This document shows positions 17,789-28,345 of a DNA stretch of 64,000 nucleotides, one piece after another. This stretch comes from an uncultured Rhodopila sp. (GTDB lineage Bacteria > Pseudomonadota > Alphaproteobacteria > Acetobacterales > Acetobacteraceae): NCBI RefSeq assembly GCF_903915725.1, contig NZ_CAIWTY010000079.1, positions 1-64,000 on the forward strand, in the 5' to 3' direction. Within the stretch, counting starts at the first letter, position 1, and each line of letters starts with the position of its first letter. The notes beneath the pieces are model-generated. The model was given only the letters and a program-made list of their open reading frames with translations, was not told where the DNA came from and did no database searches. The position numbers were made by a program, and so were the translations under genes.

Positions 17789-18466
17789 TTAGCCGATGCT
17801 CCTCAACTCCCGACGCAGCGCAGCCCCGCGCGGACTGTCCAGTCGCCCGAACAGCACGTCGTGCGACGTGACCGTCCGCCCGTAGAATGTCGAATCCTGG
17901 TTCGGCTCCGCCCGGATAACCGACCCGTCGACCGTCAGCCCGCCATAAAGCCCGGTCGAGGACGACCAAACCACGATATCGGGCGGAGACGCGCCGCCGA
18001 TGGCGCCCTCCACCCCCGAACCCAGCGTGGCGATGGAAATCCCCGCCTGGGCACCGATTTTGAACTCGTCCTTCAGCACGCCGTCGAGGCCCTTTTGCGT
18101 CATGATCAGCAGGATCAGCTCCGACTGCTCCAGCCCCACCTGGAGTCCGAACGACGCGGCGCCCAGCGCATAGAATGCCGGATCGCTCCAGCCGCTCCTG
18201 TGCTGCACCAGCAGTACGCCATTGCCGCCTTCGCCGCCGACGACGAAGCCGCCCTTCAACAGCTTGGGCACGATCAGCACCGCTTTGGCCTGCCGCAGCA
18301 GATGCCTGGCGTTGCCGAATTCCTTGTCATGCCGCAGATCGGCGAGCACCTTGCGGGCGCCGTCGATCACGACCTGCTGGTCGTTCTGAGCCAGCGCGAT
18401 GGGCGCCCCCAGCGCCGTGGCGGCCATCACAGCCGCACCACCCAAAAACCCCTTGCGTGTGAGCAT
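17789..18466 (-). CDS. SYLF-domain (YSC84-type) exported lipid-binding protein
   Basis: A 225-residue protein with a signal peptide (TRKGFLGGAAVMAATALGAP, cut near IALAQ). A SYLF/Ysc84 domain follows: AKAVLIVPKLLKGGFVVGGEGG, then GLQVGLEQSELILLIMTQKGLD, IGAQAGISIATLG and SSTGLYGGLTVDGSVI. Members bind lipids or phosphoinositides, and the bacterial ones are periplasmic and of unclear role. I start at ATG 18466 (AGGGA upstream); ATG 18481 is possible. It stands alone between tRNA-Gln and the CaiB gene. A second, lipidated SYLF protein lies at 45991. Confidence 0.83.
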   Translation of the reverse strand: MLTRKGFLGGAAVMAATALGAPIALAQNDQQVVIDGARKVLADLRHDKEFGNARHLLRQAKAVLIVPKLLKGGFVVGGEGGNGVLLVQHRSGWSDPAFYALGAASFGLQVGLEQSELILLIMTQKGLDGVLKDEFKIGAQAGISIATLGSGVEGAIGGASPPDIVVWSSSTGLYGGLTVDGSVIRAEPNQDSTFYGRTVTSHDVLFGRLDSPRGAALRRELRSIG

Positions 18467-18565
18467 CGCCAATCCCTTCATGCCGCGACGAAACAACACC
18501 AGGGATATCAGCCGCCGCGAACGCGATTGTAGCGGCGCCTTGTAACGACTGTGCGATGCAAGCGG

Positions 18566-19690
18566 TCAGGCGCGCGTCACCGCCTCGATCTCGGCAGCCG
18601 ACAGCCCCCAGGCGGCCAGCGCCTCCGCCGCGGGCACCGAACCGGGCGGGCGCGGCTTATCCGCCTTCGTCACACTGAAGCGCGGGGCCGGCGCCGGATG
18701 GCGGAACCCCCCGACATCGACGAACGCCGATCTCGCCTGATTGTGCGGATGGGTGTGGGCCTCGGACATCGCCAGCACCGGGGCGAAGCAGGCGTCGGTG
18801 CCCTCCAGCAGCCGGCACCAGGCGTCACGCGTGCGGCTGCGGAACCGCTCTTCCAGCACGGTCTTCCAACGCTCCCATCCGGCCTTGTCGCGCTGCGGCG
18901 GCAGGGCCGCCGGATCGATCTCCAGCAGCCGCAGCAATTCGGCATGAAACCGCGCCTCGATCGGGGCGATAGAAATGAACTGCCCGTCGGCGCATTCATA
19001 CACTTCGTAAAAATACGCGCCGGAATCGAGCATGTTCTCGCCGCGCGGCGCATTCAGCCGCCCGCCCGCCTGCATCCCGTATATCGGCGTCATCAGCGAC
19101 AGCGCCCCATCGACCATCGCCGCGTCCACCACCTGCCCGGCGCCGTTGACGCGGGCCGAGATGATCGCCGCCAGCAGCCCGCTCACCAGGTACAGCGCGC
19201 CGCCGCCGTAATCGCCGACGAGGTTCAACGGCGGCGTCGGCTTCTGGCCCTCCCGGCCGATGGCATGCAGCGCGCCGGTCAGCGCAATGTAGTTCAGGTC
19301 GTGCCCCGCGGCCTGCGCCAGCGGGCCATCCTGGCCCCAGCCGGTCACCCGGCCGAACGCCAGTTTCGGGTTGCGGCGCAGGCAGACCTCCGGGCCGAGG
19401 CCGAGCCGCTCCATGACGCCGGGGCGGAAGCCCTCGATCAGCGCGTCGGAGCCGTCGATCAGCCGCAATACCAGTTCGATCGCCTGCGGCTTCTTCAGGT
19501 CCAGGTTGAGGACGGCGCGGCTACGGAACGTAAACTCATGCTCCGCCGCCATCGGCACGCCCAGATCCGCCGGCGCGGTGCGGTCGATGCGCAGCACGGT
19601 GGCCCCCATGTCCGCCAGCAGCATCGCCGCCAGCGGAGCCGGGCCGATGCCGGCGAACTCGACGATTTTAACCCCCGCCAAAGGTCCCAT
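18566..19690 (-). CDS. CaiB/BaiF CoA-transferase family protein, alpha-methylacyl-CoA racemase-like
   Basis: A 374-residue cytoplasmic enzyme. The N-terminal GPLAGVKIVEFAGIGP and MGATVLRIDR are the CoA-binding start of family III. GHDLNYIALTG carries the His, GDYGGG the Asp and EVYECADG the Glu expected for alpha-methylacyl-CoA racemases, which epimerise 2-methyl branched acyl-CoA. It is therefore more likely a racemase than a CoA transferase. ATG 19690 has GGAAG upstream; longer starts are unlikely. It follows the RND pump gene by 82 bases on the same strand, but the functions look unrelated. Confidence 0.82.
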   Translation of the reverse strand: MGPLAGVKIVEFAGIGPAPLAAMLLADMGATVLRIDRTAPADLGVPMAAEHEFTFRSRAVLNLDLKKPQAIELVLRLIDGSDALIEGFRPGVMERLGLGPEVCLRRNPKLAFGRVTGWGQDGPLAQAAGHDLNYIALTGALHAIGREGQKPTPPLNLVGDYGGGALYLVSGLLAAIISARVNGAGQVVDAAMVDGALSLMTPIYGMQAGGRLNAPRGENMLDSGAYFYEVYECADGQFISIAPIEARFHAELLRLLEIDPAALPPQRDKAGWERWKTVLEERFRSRTRDAWCRLLEGTDACFAPVLAMSEAHTHPHNQARSAFVDVGGFRHPAPAPRFSVTKADKPRPPGSVPAAEALAAWGLSAAEIEAVTRA

Positions 19691-19772
19691 GGTCGGCTTC
19701 CTTCCCGTTGCTTTTGGTGCCGGAAGTAAACGCCAAACGGGGTATCCTGTGCAACGCCGTAAGGCTTCGCCG

Positions 19773-22700
19773 CTACGCCGGACCCGTAACAACCGGCGCC
19801 TTGCGGTGCGCCAGCCACTCCTCGAACCGCTGCATCACGACAAAAAAGCAAGGCACGAACACCACCGCCAGGCAGGTCGAGGCCAGCATCCCGGTTGACA
19901 CCGAAATCCCGATCGACTTGCGCGCATTCGCCCCCGCCCCGGTCGCCAGCACCAGCGGCACCACCCCCAGAATGAACGCGAACGACGTCATCAATATCGG
20001 CCGCAACCGCTTTTTCGCCGCCCCCACCGCCGCGTCCAGGATCGAATCCCCGTGCAGCAGCCGTTGCTCGCGCGCCACCTCCACAATGAGGATCGCGTTC
20101 TTCGCGCCCAGCGCGATCAGCAGCATCAGGCCGATCTGGGTGTAGAGGTTGTTGTCCACACCGAGGGCGCTGAGGGTCAGCACCGGCCCGAGCAGCGCCA
20201 GCGGCACCGCCAGCACCACCGATACCGGCGCCAGCCAGCTTTCATACTGGCCGGCCAGCACCAGGTAGACCAACAGGATCGCGAGGGCGAACACCACATA
20301 CATCTGCCCGCCGACAGCCTTCTCCTGATACGACATCGCGGTCCATTCCGAGGCCGTGCCGGGCGGCAGGTCCCTGGCCGCGATCTGATCCATCAGGTCC
20401 AGCGCCTGCCCCGAACTGAACCCGGTCGCGGGGGAGCCGATGATCGTCGCGGACGGATACAGGTTGTACAACTGCACCAGCGCTGGCCCGGTCGCCGGCT
20501 TGACGTCCAGGATCGTCCCCAGCGGCACCATCGTGCCGCCCGCGGTGCGCACCGGCAGCGCCTCGACATCCTTGGGAGTCACCCGGAACGCCGCCTCCGC
20601 CTGCGCATAGACCTGGAAGGTCAGCCCGAACTTGTTGATCTGGCCAACGAAAGACGATCCCATGTAGGTCGCCAGGGTCTGGAATACCTGCGCCGTGGTG
20701 ACCTGGAGCGCCTCCGCCTTGGTGCGATTCACCGACACCGTCAGTTGCGGCACCTCGGCGCGGATCGTCGAGTTCAGCCGCGCCAGGCCGGACTGCGACT
20801 GTGCGTTGCTAACGATGGTGCGGGTCAGCGACTGCAGCTTGGCGAAATCGCCGCTGCCGTCGCGCAGTTCCACCTGCATCGAGAAACCGCCGGAATTGCC
20901 GATGCCCTGGATCGCCGGCGGCGGCACCACCAGGGTCGTCGCCTCCTGTATCGGCGCGACCGCCTTGGACAGCGCCTGATACATCCCGAGCAACCCCTCG
21001 CCGGCGCTGGTCCGCTCGCTCCAGTCCTTCAGGATCACATAGGCGACGCCGGCGTTGGATAGCGATGCGCTGTTGTCCAACACCGAAATACCGGAGATGC
21101 ACACGACGTCCTGCACGCCCGGCACGCCGCTGACCGCTTTTTGCAGCCGCCCCATAACGGCCTGCGTGCGCTCGAGCGACGCGCTGTCCGGCAACTGCAC
21201 GGAAATCAGGAAATACCCCTGGTCCTCCAACGGCAGAAACCCCGTCGGCAGGCGCCCGAGGCCCCACAAGCCGCCGCCCATCAGCAGCAGCGCCAGCACG
21301 ACCATCACCCCGGCGCGCCGGGTCATGCCGCCGACGAGGCGCACATACCAGCGCTCGACCCGGCCATAGACGTTATTGAAGCCGCGGTAGAAGGCGTTGC
21401 GCTGTTCCATCGGCACCGTCGGCCGCAGCCACAGCGCGCATTGCGTCGGTTTCAGGGTCGCGGCGTTGACCGCGCTGATGAACGCGGTGGCGGCAATGAC
21501 CAGGGCGAACTGAGCGTATAGCCGCCCGGTCAACCCGGGCAGGAAGGCCGCCGGGATGAACACCGACATCAGCACCAGGGTGATCCCGATGATCGGCGCG
21601 AACAGCTCCTGCATCGCTTTCACGGCGGCGTCGTGGCCGTTCAGGCCCAGCTCGATGTGATGCGCGGCACCCTCCACCACGACGATCGCGTCATCCACGA
21701 CGATGCCGATGGCCAGCACGATGGCGAACAGGGTGGACAGGTTGATGCTGAACCCGAGCGCCGCCATCGCCGCAAAGGCGCCGATGATCGTCACCGGCAC
21801 GGTCGTCGCCGGCACCAGCGTGGCGCGGACGTCCTGCAGGAACACCAGGATGACGATCAGCACCAGCACGCCGGCCTCGATCAGCGTGTGGTAGACCTCG
21901 GTCACCGAGGCGGAGACGAACTTCGTCGTATCGAACGGCATGTCGTTGGCCATGCCCTGAGGGAAGCCGCGCGCCAGCTCCGCCATCTTGGCGCGCACTT
22001 CCTTGGCCACGGTCAGCGCGTTGGCGCCGGGCGACTGGAAGATCGCCATCCCCGCCGCCGGGGCGCCGTTGTAGGTGAAGACCTGGCTGTAGGTCTGCGC
22101 GCCCAGCTCCACCCGGCCGATATCGCGGATGCGGGTGACTGCGCCGTCCGAGCCGGTCTTGACGATGACATTCTCGAACTGCGCGGCGTCGGTCAGGCGG
22201 CCGGCGACATTCAGCGTGTACTGAAAATCCTGCCCTTTCGCCGGCGGGGCGCCAACCTGGCCGGCGGTGACCTGGGCGCTTTGCTGCTGCAAGGCGGAGG
22301 TGACGTCGTCCACGGTCAGGCCGCGCGCCTGCATCAGGTCGGGATTGAGCCAGATCCGCATCGCATACAGCCCGGAGCCGAACACCGTCACGTTGCCGAC
22401 GCCCGGCAAGCGGGCCAGTTCCTGCTGCAGATTGATGGCGGCGTAGTTGCTCAGATACAGGCTGTCATAGCGTCCGTCCGGCGCGGTCAAGGTGACGATG
22501 CCAAGGATCGCGGTGGATTTCTGCTGCACCACGACGCCCTGCGCCTGCACCGCCTGCGGCAGCGCGGCCATGGCGCTGGCGACGCGGTTCTGCACCAGCA
22601 CCTGGGCGAAGTTCAGGTCGGTGCCGATGGCGAAGGTGACGATCAGCGAGTAGCTGCCGTCGCTGGCGCTGCCCGACTGCATGTACAGCATGCCCTGCAC

Positions 22701-22916
22701 GCCGTTGACCTGCTGCTCTATCGGCAGGGCGACGGTGTTCATCACGTCGGTGGCGCTGGCGCCGGGATAGCGCGTGGTCACCTGGACCGTCGGCGGCACC
22801 ACATTCGGAAGCTGCGCGATCGGCAGGTTGAACAGCGACACGCCGCCAATCAGCACGAACAGGATCGCCAGGACGTTCGCCAGGACCGGCCGCTCGATGA
22901 AGAACTTGGCGATCAT
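19773..22916 (-). CDS. RND-family multidrug efflux transporter (HAE1 type)
   Basis: A 1047-residue inner-membrane proton antiporter of the AcrB/MexF type. It starts [21 protein letters not shown], the typical first helix. [12 protein letters not shown] holds the proton-relay Asp pair of helix 4, and [11 protein letters not shown] holds the helix-10 Lys. The two large periplasmic loops and twelve helices give standard length. Its start overlaps the stop of the fusion-protein gene by four bases (ATGA), so the two form an operon. No outer-membrane channel gene is adjacent, so it must borrow one. Substrates cannot be read from sequence. Confidence 0.93.
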   Translation of the reverse strand: MIAKFFIERPVLANVLAILFVLIGGVSLFNLPIAQLPNVVPPTVQVTTRYPGASATDVMNTVALPIEQQVNGVQGMLYMQSGSASDGSYSLIVTFAIGTDLNFAQVLVQNRVASAMAALPQAVQAQGVVVQQKSTAILGIVTLTAPDGRYDSLYLSNYAAINLQQELARLPGVGNVTVFGSGLYAMRIWLNPDLMQARGLTVDDVTSALQQQSAQVTAGQVGAPPAKGQDFQYTLNVAGRLTDAAQFENVIVKTGSDGAVTRIRDIGRVELGAQTYSQVFTYNGAPAAGMAIFQSPGANALTVAKEVRAKMAELARGFPQGMANDMPFDTTKFVSASVTEVYHTLIEAGVLVLIVILVFLQDVRATLVPATTVPVTIIGAFAAMAALGFSINLSTLFAIVLAIGIVVDDAIVVVEGAAHHIELGLNGHDAAVKAMQELFAPIIGITLVLMSVFIPAAFLPGLTGRLYAQFALVIAATAFISAVNAATLKPTQCALWLRPTVPMEQRNAFYRGFNNVYGRVERWYVRLVGGMTRRAGVMVVLALLLMGGGLWGLGRLPTGFLPLEDQGYFLISVQLPDSASLERTQAVMGRLQKAVSGVPGVQDVVCISGISVLDNSASLSNAGVAYVILKDWSERTSAGEGLLGMYQALSKAVAPIQEATTLVVPPPAIQGIGNSGGFSMQVELRDGSGDFAKLQSLTRTIVSNAQSQSGLARLNSTIRAEVPQLTVSVNRTKAEALQVTTAQVFQTLATYMGSSFVGQINKFGLTFQVYAQAEAAFRVTPKDVEALPVRTAGGTMVPLGTILDVKPATGPALVQLYNLYPSATIIGSPATGFSSGQALDLMDQIAARDLPPGTASEWTAMSYQEKAVGGQMYVVFALAILLVYLVLAGQYESWLAPVSVVLAVPLALLGPVLTLSALGVDNNLYTQIGLMLLIALGAKNAILIVEVAREQRLLHGDSILDAAVGAAKKRLRPILMTSFAFILGVVPLVLATGAGANARKSIGISVSTGMLASTCLAVVFVPCFFVVMQRFEEWLAHRKAPVVTGPA

Positions 22917-24058
22917 TGCGCCGCGTCCTGCGCGGAGACGGTGGCGGGATCGACCTCCTGCCCCGGCACCGCGCGCTGCAAGCCGTCAACCACGACCAGG
23001 TCGTCGGCCGACAGACCCTTTTCGATCACCCGCAGCCTGCCTTCGAGCGGCCCCGTGGTCACATGGCGCTGGGCGACGATGCGGTCCTTGCCGACGACCA
23101 GGACATAGACGCCGCCCTGGTCCGCGCTGAGGGCGACGTCGGGGATCAGCATCGCCTCGACCCCGGTGGCCAGCGGCACCCGGACGCGGACGAAGTAGCC
23201 GGGCAGCAGCAGGCCGTTGGCGTTGTCCAGGATGCCGCGCACGACCAGCGTGCCGGTGGATGCATCAACCGTTGGTGCGACGTAGTCGAGATGGCCTTGG
23301 TGCGGATAGCCGGTCTCGCCTTGCAGGCCGATATCGATCGGGATTTTCACCAGATCCTCGCGCGTGAGACCTTCTTGCAGGGCCTTCTCGCGGATGTGCT
23401 GCACGTCCTGCTCGCTGACCGTGAAGGTGACGTAGATCGGGTTCATCTGCACGATGGTGGCAAGCTTCGTCGGTGAGGTCCCGACCAGGCTGCCGACGGA
23501 GACCAGATGCGCCGACATGCGGCCGTCGAACGGGGCGAGCACACGGGTGTAGGCGTAGGTGATGGCAGCGATCTGCGTGCTGGCCTGCGCCTGGGTCAGG
23601 TTGGCGCGGTCGGTGTCGCGCGTGGCGCGGGCATCATCCAGCGCCTGGACCGAGGCGACGGCGTTGCGCTGCAAGGATTGCTGGCGATTGAAGGCGATCT
23701 CGGCGTTGTTGAGCTGAGCCTGGGCGGAGGCTTCGGAGGCCTGGGCCTGCTGCAGCTTGGCCTGGTAGGGCAACGGTTCGATGGTGAACAGGACATCCCC
23801 GGCCTTTACCGTTGCGCCGTCGGTAAAGCTGATGCCTTGCAGGAAGCCCTCGACCCGCGCCACCAGATCGACCGAGTTGACCGCGGCGGTGTTGCCCGTG
23901 GCGGTCAGGTAGCGGGTGATCTTTTCGGCGATGGGCTGGGCGACGCTGACCTTCGGTGGCGGCGGCGGGACGAACTGGTTGCCCTTCTTGCACCCCGCCA
24001 TGACAGCAACAAGGCCGAGTGCGAGGGCGCAGCCGGTGGACAGAGGGATACGCCGCAT
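22913..24058 (-). CDS. RND efflux membrane-fusion lipoprotein
   Basis: A 381-residue periplasmic adaptor (AcrA/MexE type). The signal ends with lipobox VMAGC (Cys about 22), so it is anchored as a lipoprotein. [29 protein letters not shown] is the biotinyl-lipoyl-like half-motif. A coiled-coil hairpin follows (about 100-165: [22 protein letters not shown]), then the beta-barrel ([12 protein letters not shown]) and membrane-proximal domains ([20 protein letters not shown]). It is first in the operon with the RND transporter. No TetR or LysR regulator lies next to it; the upstream gene is a DUF4112 protein. Confidence 0.92.
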   Translation of the reverse strand: MRRIPLSTGCALALGLVAVMAGCKKGNQFVPPPPPKVSVAQPIAEKITRYLTATGNTAAVNSVDLVARVEGFLQGISFTDGATVKAGDVLFTIEPLPYQAKLQQAQASEASAQAQLNNAEIAFNRQQSLQRNAVASVQALDDARATRDTDRANLTQAQASTQIAAITYAYTRVLAPFDGRMSAHLVSVGSLVGTSPTKLATIVQMNPIYVTFTVSEQDVQHIREKALQEGLTREDLVKIPIDIGLQGETGYPHQGHLDYVAPTVDASTGTLVVRGILDNANGLLLPGYFVRVRVPLATGVEAMLIPDVALSADQGGVYVLVVGKDRIVAQRHVTTGPLEGRLRVIEKGLSADDLVVVDGLQRAVPGQEVDPATVSAQDAAQ

Positions 24059-24151
24059 GGATTCGCCTGACTGTGGATGCCTGCGGCGGCAAGATTAACG
24101 CTTCTCAATGTTGGTGGGATAGACCGGAGGAGAGCACTGCGTGCCTGTCAT

Positions 24152-24553
24152 TCACATCGGCCGGAACGAACTCCGCCAGCTTTCTGCCCGCACATGCTCC
24201 TCGATGATCGCCAGGTTCCGCAGGTTCGCCTTCAGAGCCATGTCGAACAGATCGCCGACGATCGGAACGCTGCCGCCCAGCACTTCCACCCCGACATTCG
24301 CCAGCATGCGCCCGAGTTTAGGCCCGGGAACCCCGAGCTGCGCCGCCTCGTAGATGATATAGAGCGATATCGCGCCAAGGACCGCGTCTCCGCCAACCGG
24401 CAGCAACCCGATGACGCTGTTCAGGCCGAAACGAAACCGGGTGCCCGGCAGGGAGAACACACCGTCGATCATCCAGGCCAGGCGGCGCAGACGTTTCAGC
24501 CGCGATGCGGTGTCGGCGGCGGCGAAAAATGCATGGGTTGCGGTGCGGGCCAT
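24152..24553 (-). CDS. DUF4112 membrane protein
   Basis: A 133-residue protein started at ATG 24553 (GGGAG nine bases upstream); the frame upstream of this is low-complexity. It matches DUF4112 as I know it: RLRRLAWMIDGVFSLPGTRFRFGLNSVIGLLPVGGDAV, a hydrophobic LGAISLYIIYEAAQLG, then VEVLGGSVPIVGDLFDMALKANLRNL. Probably inner-membrane, function unknown in the family. It lies 93 bases before the efflux operon on the same strand, but no link is evident. Confidence 0.78.
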   Translation of the reverse strand: MARTATHAFFAAADTASRLKRLRRLAWMIDGVFSLPGTRFRFGLNSVIGLLPVGGDAVLGAISLYIIYEAAQLGVPGPKLGRMLANVGVEVLGGSVPIVGDLFDMALKANLRNLAIIEEHVRAESWRSSFRPM

Positions 24554-24662
24554 GACCGGGTCTCCCTGAGATGCGCGGGATGTCAGAACGGCGTGCGCCG
24601 AAATCAATGACGGCGCGATATAAGCTTTGGTAACCGTCCGGCGGCGCCCGGTTCCAATCGCC

Positions 24663-24707
24663 CGGTCCTCAAGCGCCCGGGACTCAAGCGCCCGGTTCTC
24701 AAGCGAA
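24663..24707. repeat. Three 15-bp tandem repeats
   Basis: The unit CGGnnCTCAAGCGCC occurs three times in abutment in the gap between the divergent DUF4112 and MFS genes. Only three copies; it could be a slippage product. Confidence 0.5.
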
Positions 24708-24779
24708 CGTGCGGCGCCCGCCCATGGCGCGGCGGCGCGATATCCCCGATCCAGCCGGTAACCAACGTCCCGGAACACC

Positions 24780-25931
24780 ATGACCCGTCAGCCGCCCGCG
24801 CTGTCCCGCTTCCTCGCGCTTTACGGCGCGCTGTTCGCGGCGTTCGGAGTCGCATCGCCGTTCTTCGCGGCCTTCCTCGCCACGCGCGGCCTGGGGCCGG
24901 AGGCGATCGGGCTGGTGCTCGCCGCCGGCACCGCCATCCGCCTTCTCGCCGGCCCTCTCGGTGGGCGCCTGGCCGATCGGCTGGGCGCGCCGCGATGGGT
25001 GCTGACAGGGTATGCCGCGGCGGCGGCGCTGGTGGCATTCGGCTACCTGCCCGCCTCCGGTCTGTGGCCGCTGCTGCTGGTCAGCGTCGCGCATGCCAGC
25101 GTGCTGGCGCCGATTGTCCCGCTGGCGGACGCCCTGGCGCTGGCGGCCGGGGCGGCGGGCCGAGGCTTTCAATACGGCTGGGTCCGCGGCGGCGGTTCGG
25201 CCGCCTTTATCCTCGGCATCGTGGCATCCGGGCAGGCCGTCTCCCGATTCGGGCTGGTCGCCATCATCTGGCTGAACGGCGCCCTGCTCTCTCTCGCGAC
25301 CCTCTGTGCCGCCCGCCTGCCCGATCGGCTTCACCACCCTCTGACCGGCGAAACCCCCGGAGGCTTCGCCGAATTGCTCCGGTTGCAAGGCTTCCTGCGC
25401 CTGATGCTGGTCGCAGCGCTGATTCAGGGCAGCCACGCGATGCATGACGGTTTCGCTGTTATCCGCTGGGCCACCGCCGGTGTCGGCAGCAGCACTATCG
25501 GCCTGCTGTGGTCGGAATCGGTGGTCGCCGAGGTCGTCGTCTTCCTGTTCATCGGCCGCACGCTGATCGAGCGGCTGACCCCGGCCGGCGCCTCGGCGCT
25601 GGCCGCAGCAGCCGGATTTGTCCGCTGGGCGGTGCTGGCGCAGACGGCCTCGGTGTTCGCGGGCGCGCTGGTGGAGCCGTTGCACGGGCTGACCTTCGCG
25701 CTGCAGCACCTCGCCTGCATGCGGCTGATCAGAGAGATCGTGCCTCCGTACCTCGCGGCGACCGCGCAAGCGTTCTACAACACCGTGGCCGTGGGCGCGG
25801 CGACTGCCCTGCTGACCCTGGCGTCCGGACCGCTCTACGCCGGCTTCGGCGCGGGCGGCTTCTGGGTCATGAGCTTGCTGTGCGCGGCGGCGATTCCGCT
25901 GACCCGGGGACTTCGGCGATCCACGCCGTGA
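24780..25931 (+). CDS. MFS transporter, HcaT/LacY-like (MFS_1-like)
   Basis: A 383-residue membrane protein with about twelve helices (for example LALYGALFAAFGVASPFFAAFLA, IGLVLAAGTAIRLLAGPLGG). The MFS A-loop signature is GGRLADRLGAPR (about 60-71). Length and helix order suit the MFS_1-like group that includes 3-phenylpropionate and nucleoside carriers. The substrate is not predictable. The 3' end overlaps the convergent hydrolase gene by 65 bases. Confidence 0.8.
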   Translation: MTRQPPALSRFLALYGALFAAFGVASPFFAAFLATRGLGPEAIGLVLAAGTAIRLLAGPLGGRLADRLGAPRWVLTGYAAAAALVAFGYLPASGLWPLLLVSVAHASVLAPIVPLADALALAAGAAGRGFQYGWVRGGGSAAFILGIVASGQAVSRFGLVAIIWLNGALLSLATLCAARLPDRLHHPLTGETPGGFAELLRLQGFLRLMLVAALIQGSHAMHDGFAVIRWATAGVGSSTIGLLWSESVVAEVVVFLFIGRTLIERLTPAGASALAAAAGFVRWAVLAQTASVFAGALVEPLHGLTFALQHLACMRLIREIVPPYLAATAQAFYNTVAVGAATALLTLASGPLYAGFGAGGFWVMSLLCAAAIPLTRGLRRSTP

Positions 25932-26577
25932 TCGTGTCGCAGAGGGCCGCCAGCACCGCCGTATCGGTGCCGCCCGAGCGGACAGGCACGTGGAACGAAT
26001 GATCCGCCTGCTCGATCGCGCTGAGCGTCGCGATGCCGCCGAGCCGTTTGACCAACGGGAGAAGCAGCGCGGGATCCGCCAGGGCATCGCGGGTTCCCTG
26101 CAGGAACAGCATCGGAATCCGCACCGCGGCCAGATGCGCGCCACGGTCGTCCGAGGGTTTTTTCGCGGGATGCAGCGGGAATCCCAGAAAGATCAGGCCG
26201 CCGATGCCCGGAAGAGGCGACTCGGCCTGGGCCTGCGACGTCATTCTGGCGCCGAATGACTTGCCGCCGGCGAACAGCGGCAGCGACGGCAGCCTCCGGC
26301 TCGCCGCCGCGACGGCAGCCCGGACGGCGGCGTGCGCGAGCGGAGGGCGGTCGGGCCGCTTGGATCCGGCCTCCATATACGGAAACTGATAGCGCAAGGT
26401 CGCAACGCGGCGGTCGGCCAGGCCATCCGCGACAGCCGCCATGAAGGGATGCGTCATGCCGGCCCCTGCCCCGTGCGCCATCACGAATACTGCGCAGGCA
26501 TCCGGTGGGACCTGCAACAGACCGGAGACGGCACGGTTTGCGTCGAGCTGGATGGTTATCGGTTCGATGGATACCAT
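25867..26577 (-). CDS. Alpha/beta hydrolase (KANL3/Tex30-like)
   Basis: A 236-residue cytoplasmic hydrolase. MAHGAGAGMTHPFM is the oxyanion-side start, GGKSFGARM the nucleophile elbow (Ser) and FLQGTRDALAD the Asp region. DHSFHVP carries the catalytic His, giving the full triad in order. Family members are esterase or dienelactone-hydrolase-like, with unknown substrate. ATG 26577 gives the usual beta-strand start. Its 3' end lies inside the convergent MFS gene. Confidence 0.82.
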   Translation of the reverse strand: MVSIEPITIQLDANRAVSGLLQVPPDACAVFVMAHGAGAGMTHPFMAAVADGLADRRVATLRYQFPYMEAGSKRPDRPPLAHAAVRAAVAAASRRLPSLPLFAGGKSFGARMTSQAQAESPLPGIGGLIFLGFPLHPAKKPSDDRGAHLAAVRIPMLFLQGTRDALADPALLLPLVKRLGGIATLSAIEQADHSFHVPVRSGGTDTAVLAALCDTITAWIAEVPGSAESPPRTASS

Positions 26578-26587
26578 GGTGCATAGC

Positions 26588-26669
26588 GTCGTGGCGGGCG
26601 CAGGCCCGGCCACCCACGTCTTTGTTTACACGGAGAAAAAGCGTGAATGCCGACCGCCTGCGGCATGAC
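26588..26669. repeat. Dispersed palindromic repeat, copy 2
   Basis: A diverged full copy: left arm GTCGTGGCGGGCGCAGGCCCGGCCACCCACG, right arm GCGTGAATGCCGACCGCCTGCGGCATGAC. It abuts the hydrolase gene start. Confidence 0.7.
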
Positions 26670-26956
26670 GGGGCGGCTGCGCCGGAGAGTCAATGTCTTG
26701 CCGGTTGGTATAAGCTTGACTCACGACCGCCGGATGGCACCGCCAAGCTTTCCGATCCACCTCGGGTTGCCGCCAATCCGCGAAACTGGCATCCACGCGA
26801 AATCACCTTTTGGCTTTCAACCACCTTTGGGCGCAGACCCAACCTGCACCGTCACCATTTGTGAACACACCGGCAGACGCGGTAATGACGTTGACGCAAA
26901 TCAACGGAATCCCCCGCGAATTGTCGTATTGTGACTGATAGTTTGATGGTGACGCT

Positions 26957-27166
26957 ATGACCGACTTCGATGCCATTCGCGGCGTTCTCTCTGTGTTCGC
27001 CCCAACGGCTGGATGGACCTGCACCAAGATCGGCTGGCGCAAAGCGGTGCAGGTGGAGCATCGTGAGCTCGGCATCCGGGTTTGCAGAGTCGCCGATGAT
27101 GGTACCGTGGTGGTGCTCAAGGCCGATGACCCGCATGCGGCGTCCTCCGCCTTGCCTGTCGGCTAA
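26957..27166 (+). CDS. Small hypothetical protein, 69 residues
   Basis: ATG 26957, no strong ribosome site. The reading TDFDAIRGVLSVFAPTAGWTC, VQVEHRELGIRVCRVADDGTVVVLKADDP looks like a small alpha-beta protein, not a random frame. No family is recognised. The 290 bases before it hold only the repeat and AT-richer sequence. Confidence 0.45.
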   Translation: MTDFDAIRGVLSVFAPTAGWTCTKIGWRKAVQVEHRELGIRVCRVADDGTVVVLKADDPHAASSALPVG

Positions 27167-27287
27167 TCCGCTCGTGCGCGGGGATCGGCGCCCCGATGTC
27201 TCCCGGTCCGGGGCCGGCTCCCAAGCCGCCATACCGGCGGCCCGGGCGGTGTCGCGCAGCAGACATCCCACGCTGATTGCGAGCCGG

Positions 27288-28136
27288 TCATCCCGGGCAT
27301 AGCCGGGCAAGGCGGTCTCGTTCCACGCGCACCAATTCCGCCCACCGCGCGGCGCTGATATCCTCGCAGACGTTTTCGTCATGCAGGTCGAAGAATTCGT
27401 CCGTGTATTTATCGAACCGTTCCGGGTGGCCGGGCTCGAGATCGACTCTGCCCTTGGCCCTTTTGTCCAGGTATTCTGCGCGGGACTTCAAGATATAATG
27501 GTTGTATTGCGCGACATCGAACGATATCTCCCGGATCCACGACACCGCTTCGATATCGCAACGCCGGCCTCCTGGCTCCGCGTAATATCCCGAGGCTAAT
27601 TCGCAACTGTGCGGCGAATTGATCGCGTTGACCTTCCGGGCGCGAACCATGGATTTGATCCAGACGCTCAAGATATGATCGGGCCGGGAACTGCGTGTAA
27701 ATCGCTCGATGACCATGCGGCTGTCGTAATGCCGCAGGCCGGCTGAGCCGAAGAATCGCTGGTTGAAGGCGACCCCCGAGCATTCTTCGGGCAGCCCCTG
27801 CACCAGATCCGCGATGCGCGGCATGGCGTGCAAAACCAGAAACTCGTCGATGTCGAGAAAGGCGATCCATTCCGTCGAGCATCGGGAAACAGCATCGCGA
27901 TAAGCGGGCAACTGCGGTTGCTCTCCGGGCCTGTCGGGCCATGGCCGATGGACGATTTCACCGGCGCGATGCAGGGCTGCCAGGATCCCCGTGCTCTTAT
28001 CCCGGCTTTCATTGTCATAAATGACGATGCGATCGAACGCCAGGAACTTGTACCATGCGACCCATTCCAGCAGGTACGGACCTTCATCCCTGGCAATGGC
28101 ACAGACCGTAACACTGGAATTCCCGAAGCCTGTCAT
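27288..28136 (-). CDS. Glycosyltransferase, family 2/92-like (Glyco_tranf_2_4)
   Basis: A 282-residue cytoplasmic enzyme. VTVCAIARDEGPYLLEWVAWYKFLAFDRIVIYDNES is the start of the GT-A fold. FLDIDEFLVL is the metal-binding DxD region, and GVAFNQRFFGSAGLRHYD and QYNHYILKS are typical later motifs. It probably transfers a sugar to a cell-surface glycan. ATG 28136 has AGGTGA upstream; GTG 28145 is an alternative. It stands alone, divergent from the hydratase-type gene. GC is somewhat lower than its neighbours, common for surface-polysaccharide genes. Confidence 0.8.
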   Translation of the reverse strand: MTGFGNSSVTVCAIARDEGPYLLEWVAWYKFLAFDRIVIYDNESRDKSTGILAALHRAGEIVHRPWPDRPGEQPQLPAYRDAVSRCSTEWIAFLDIDEFLVLHAMPRIADLVQGLPEECSGVAFNQRFFGSAGLRHYDSRMVIERFTRSSRPDHILSVWIKSMVRARKVNAINSPHSCELASGYYAEPGGRRCDIEAVSWIREISFDVAQYNHYILKSRAEYLDKRAKGRVDLEPGHPERFDKYTDEFFDLHDENVCEDISAARWAELVRVERDRLARLCPG

Positions 28137-28345
28137 GGAGGTCACCTGCGCGATTGCCGTGATTAAATCGCCGCGTCAGCGACTTATCGCAAATCTTTTT
28201 TCAGTTTCCGGATGATGTGCCGACCGCGCGCAGACTGGTTCAGGTTCCGGCAATTTCCAGGCCATCCCGTATGTCCTGCCGCCCGGTTGCCGCGTCTTGG
28301 CAACCTCCGGCGCCTCAGGTACCACCCGCCGCAGGAGATCGCCGC

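Noticed and set aside
21633-23108. A 491-codon open frame opposite the RND pump genes
   Set aside because: It is the antisense of well-supported RND and fusion-protein genes, His/Arg/Asp-rich with no domain; a typical GC-rich shadow.
24699-26144. A 481-codon leftward frame over the MFS gene
   Set aside because: Arg/Gly/Gln-rich shadow of the MFS and hydrolase genes, with no fold-like pattern.
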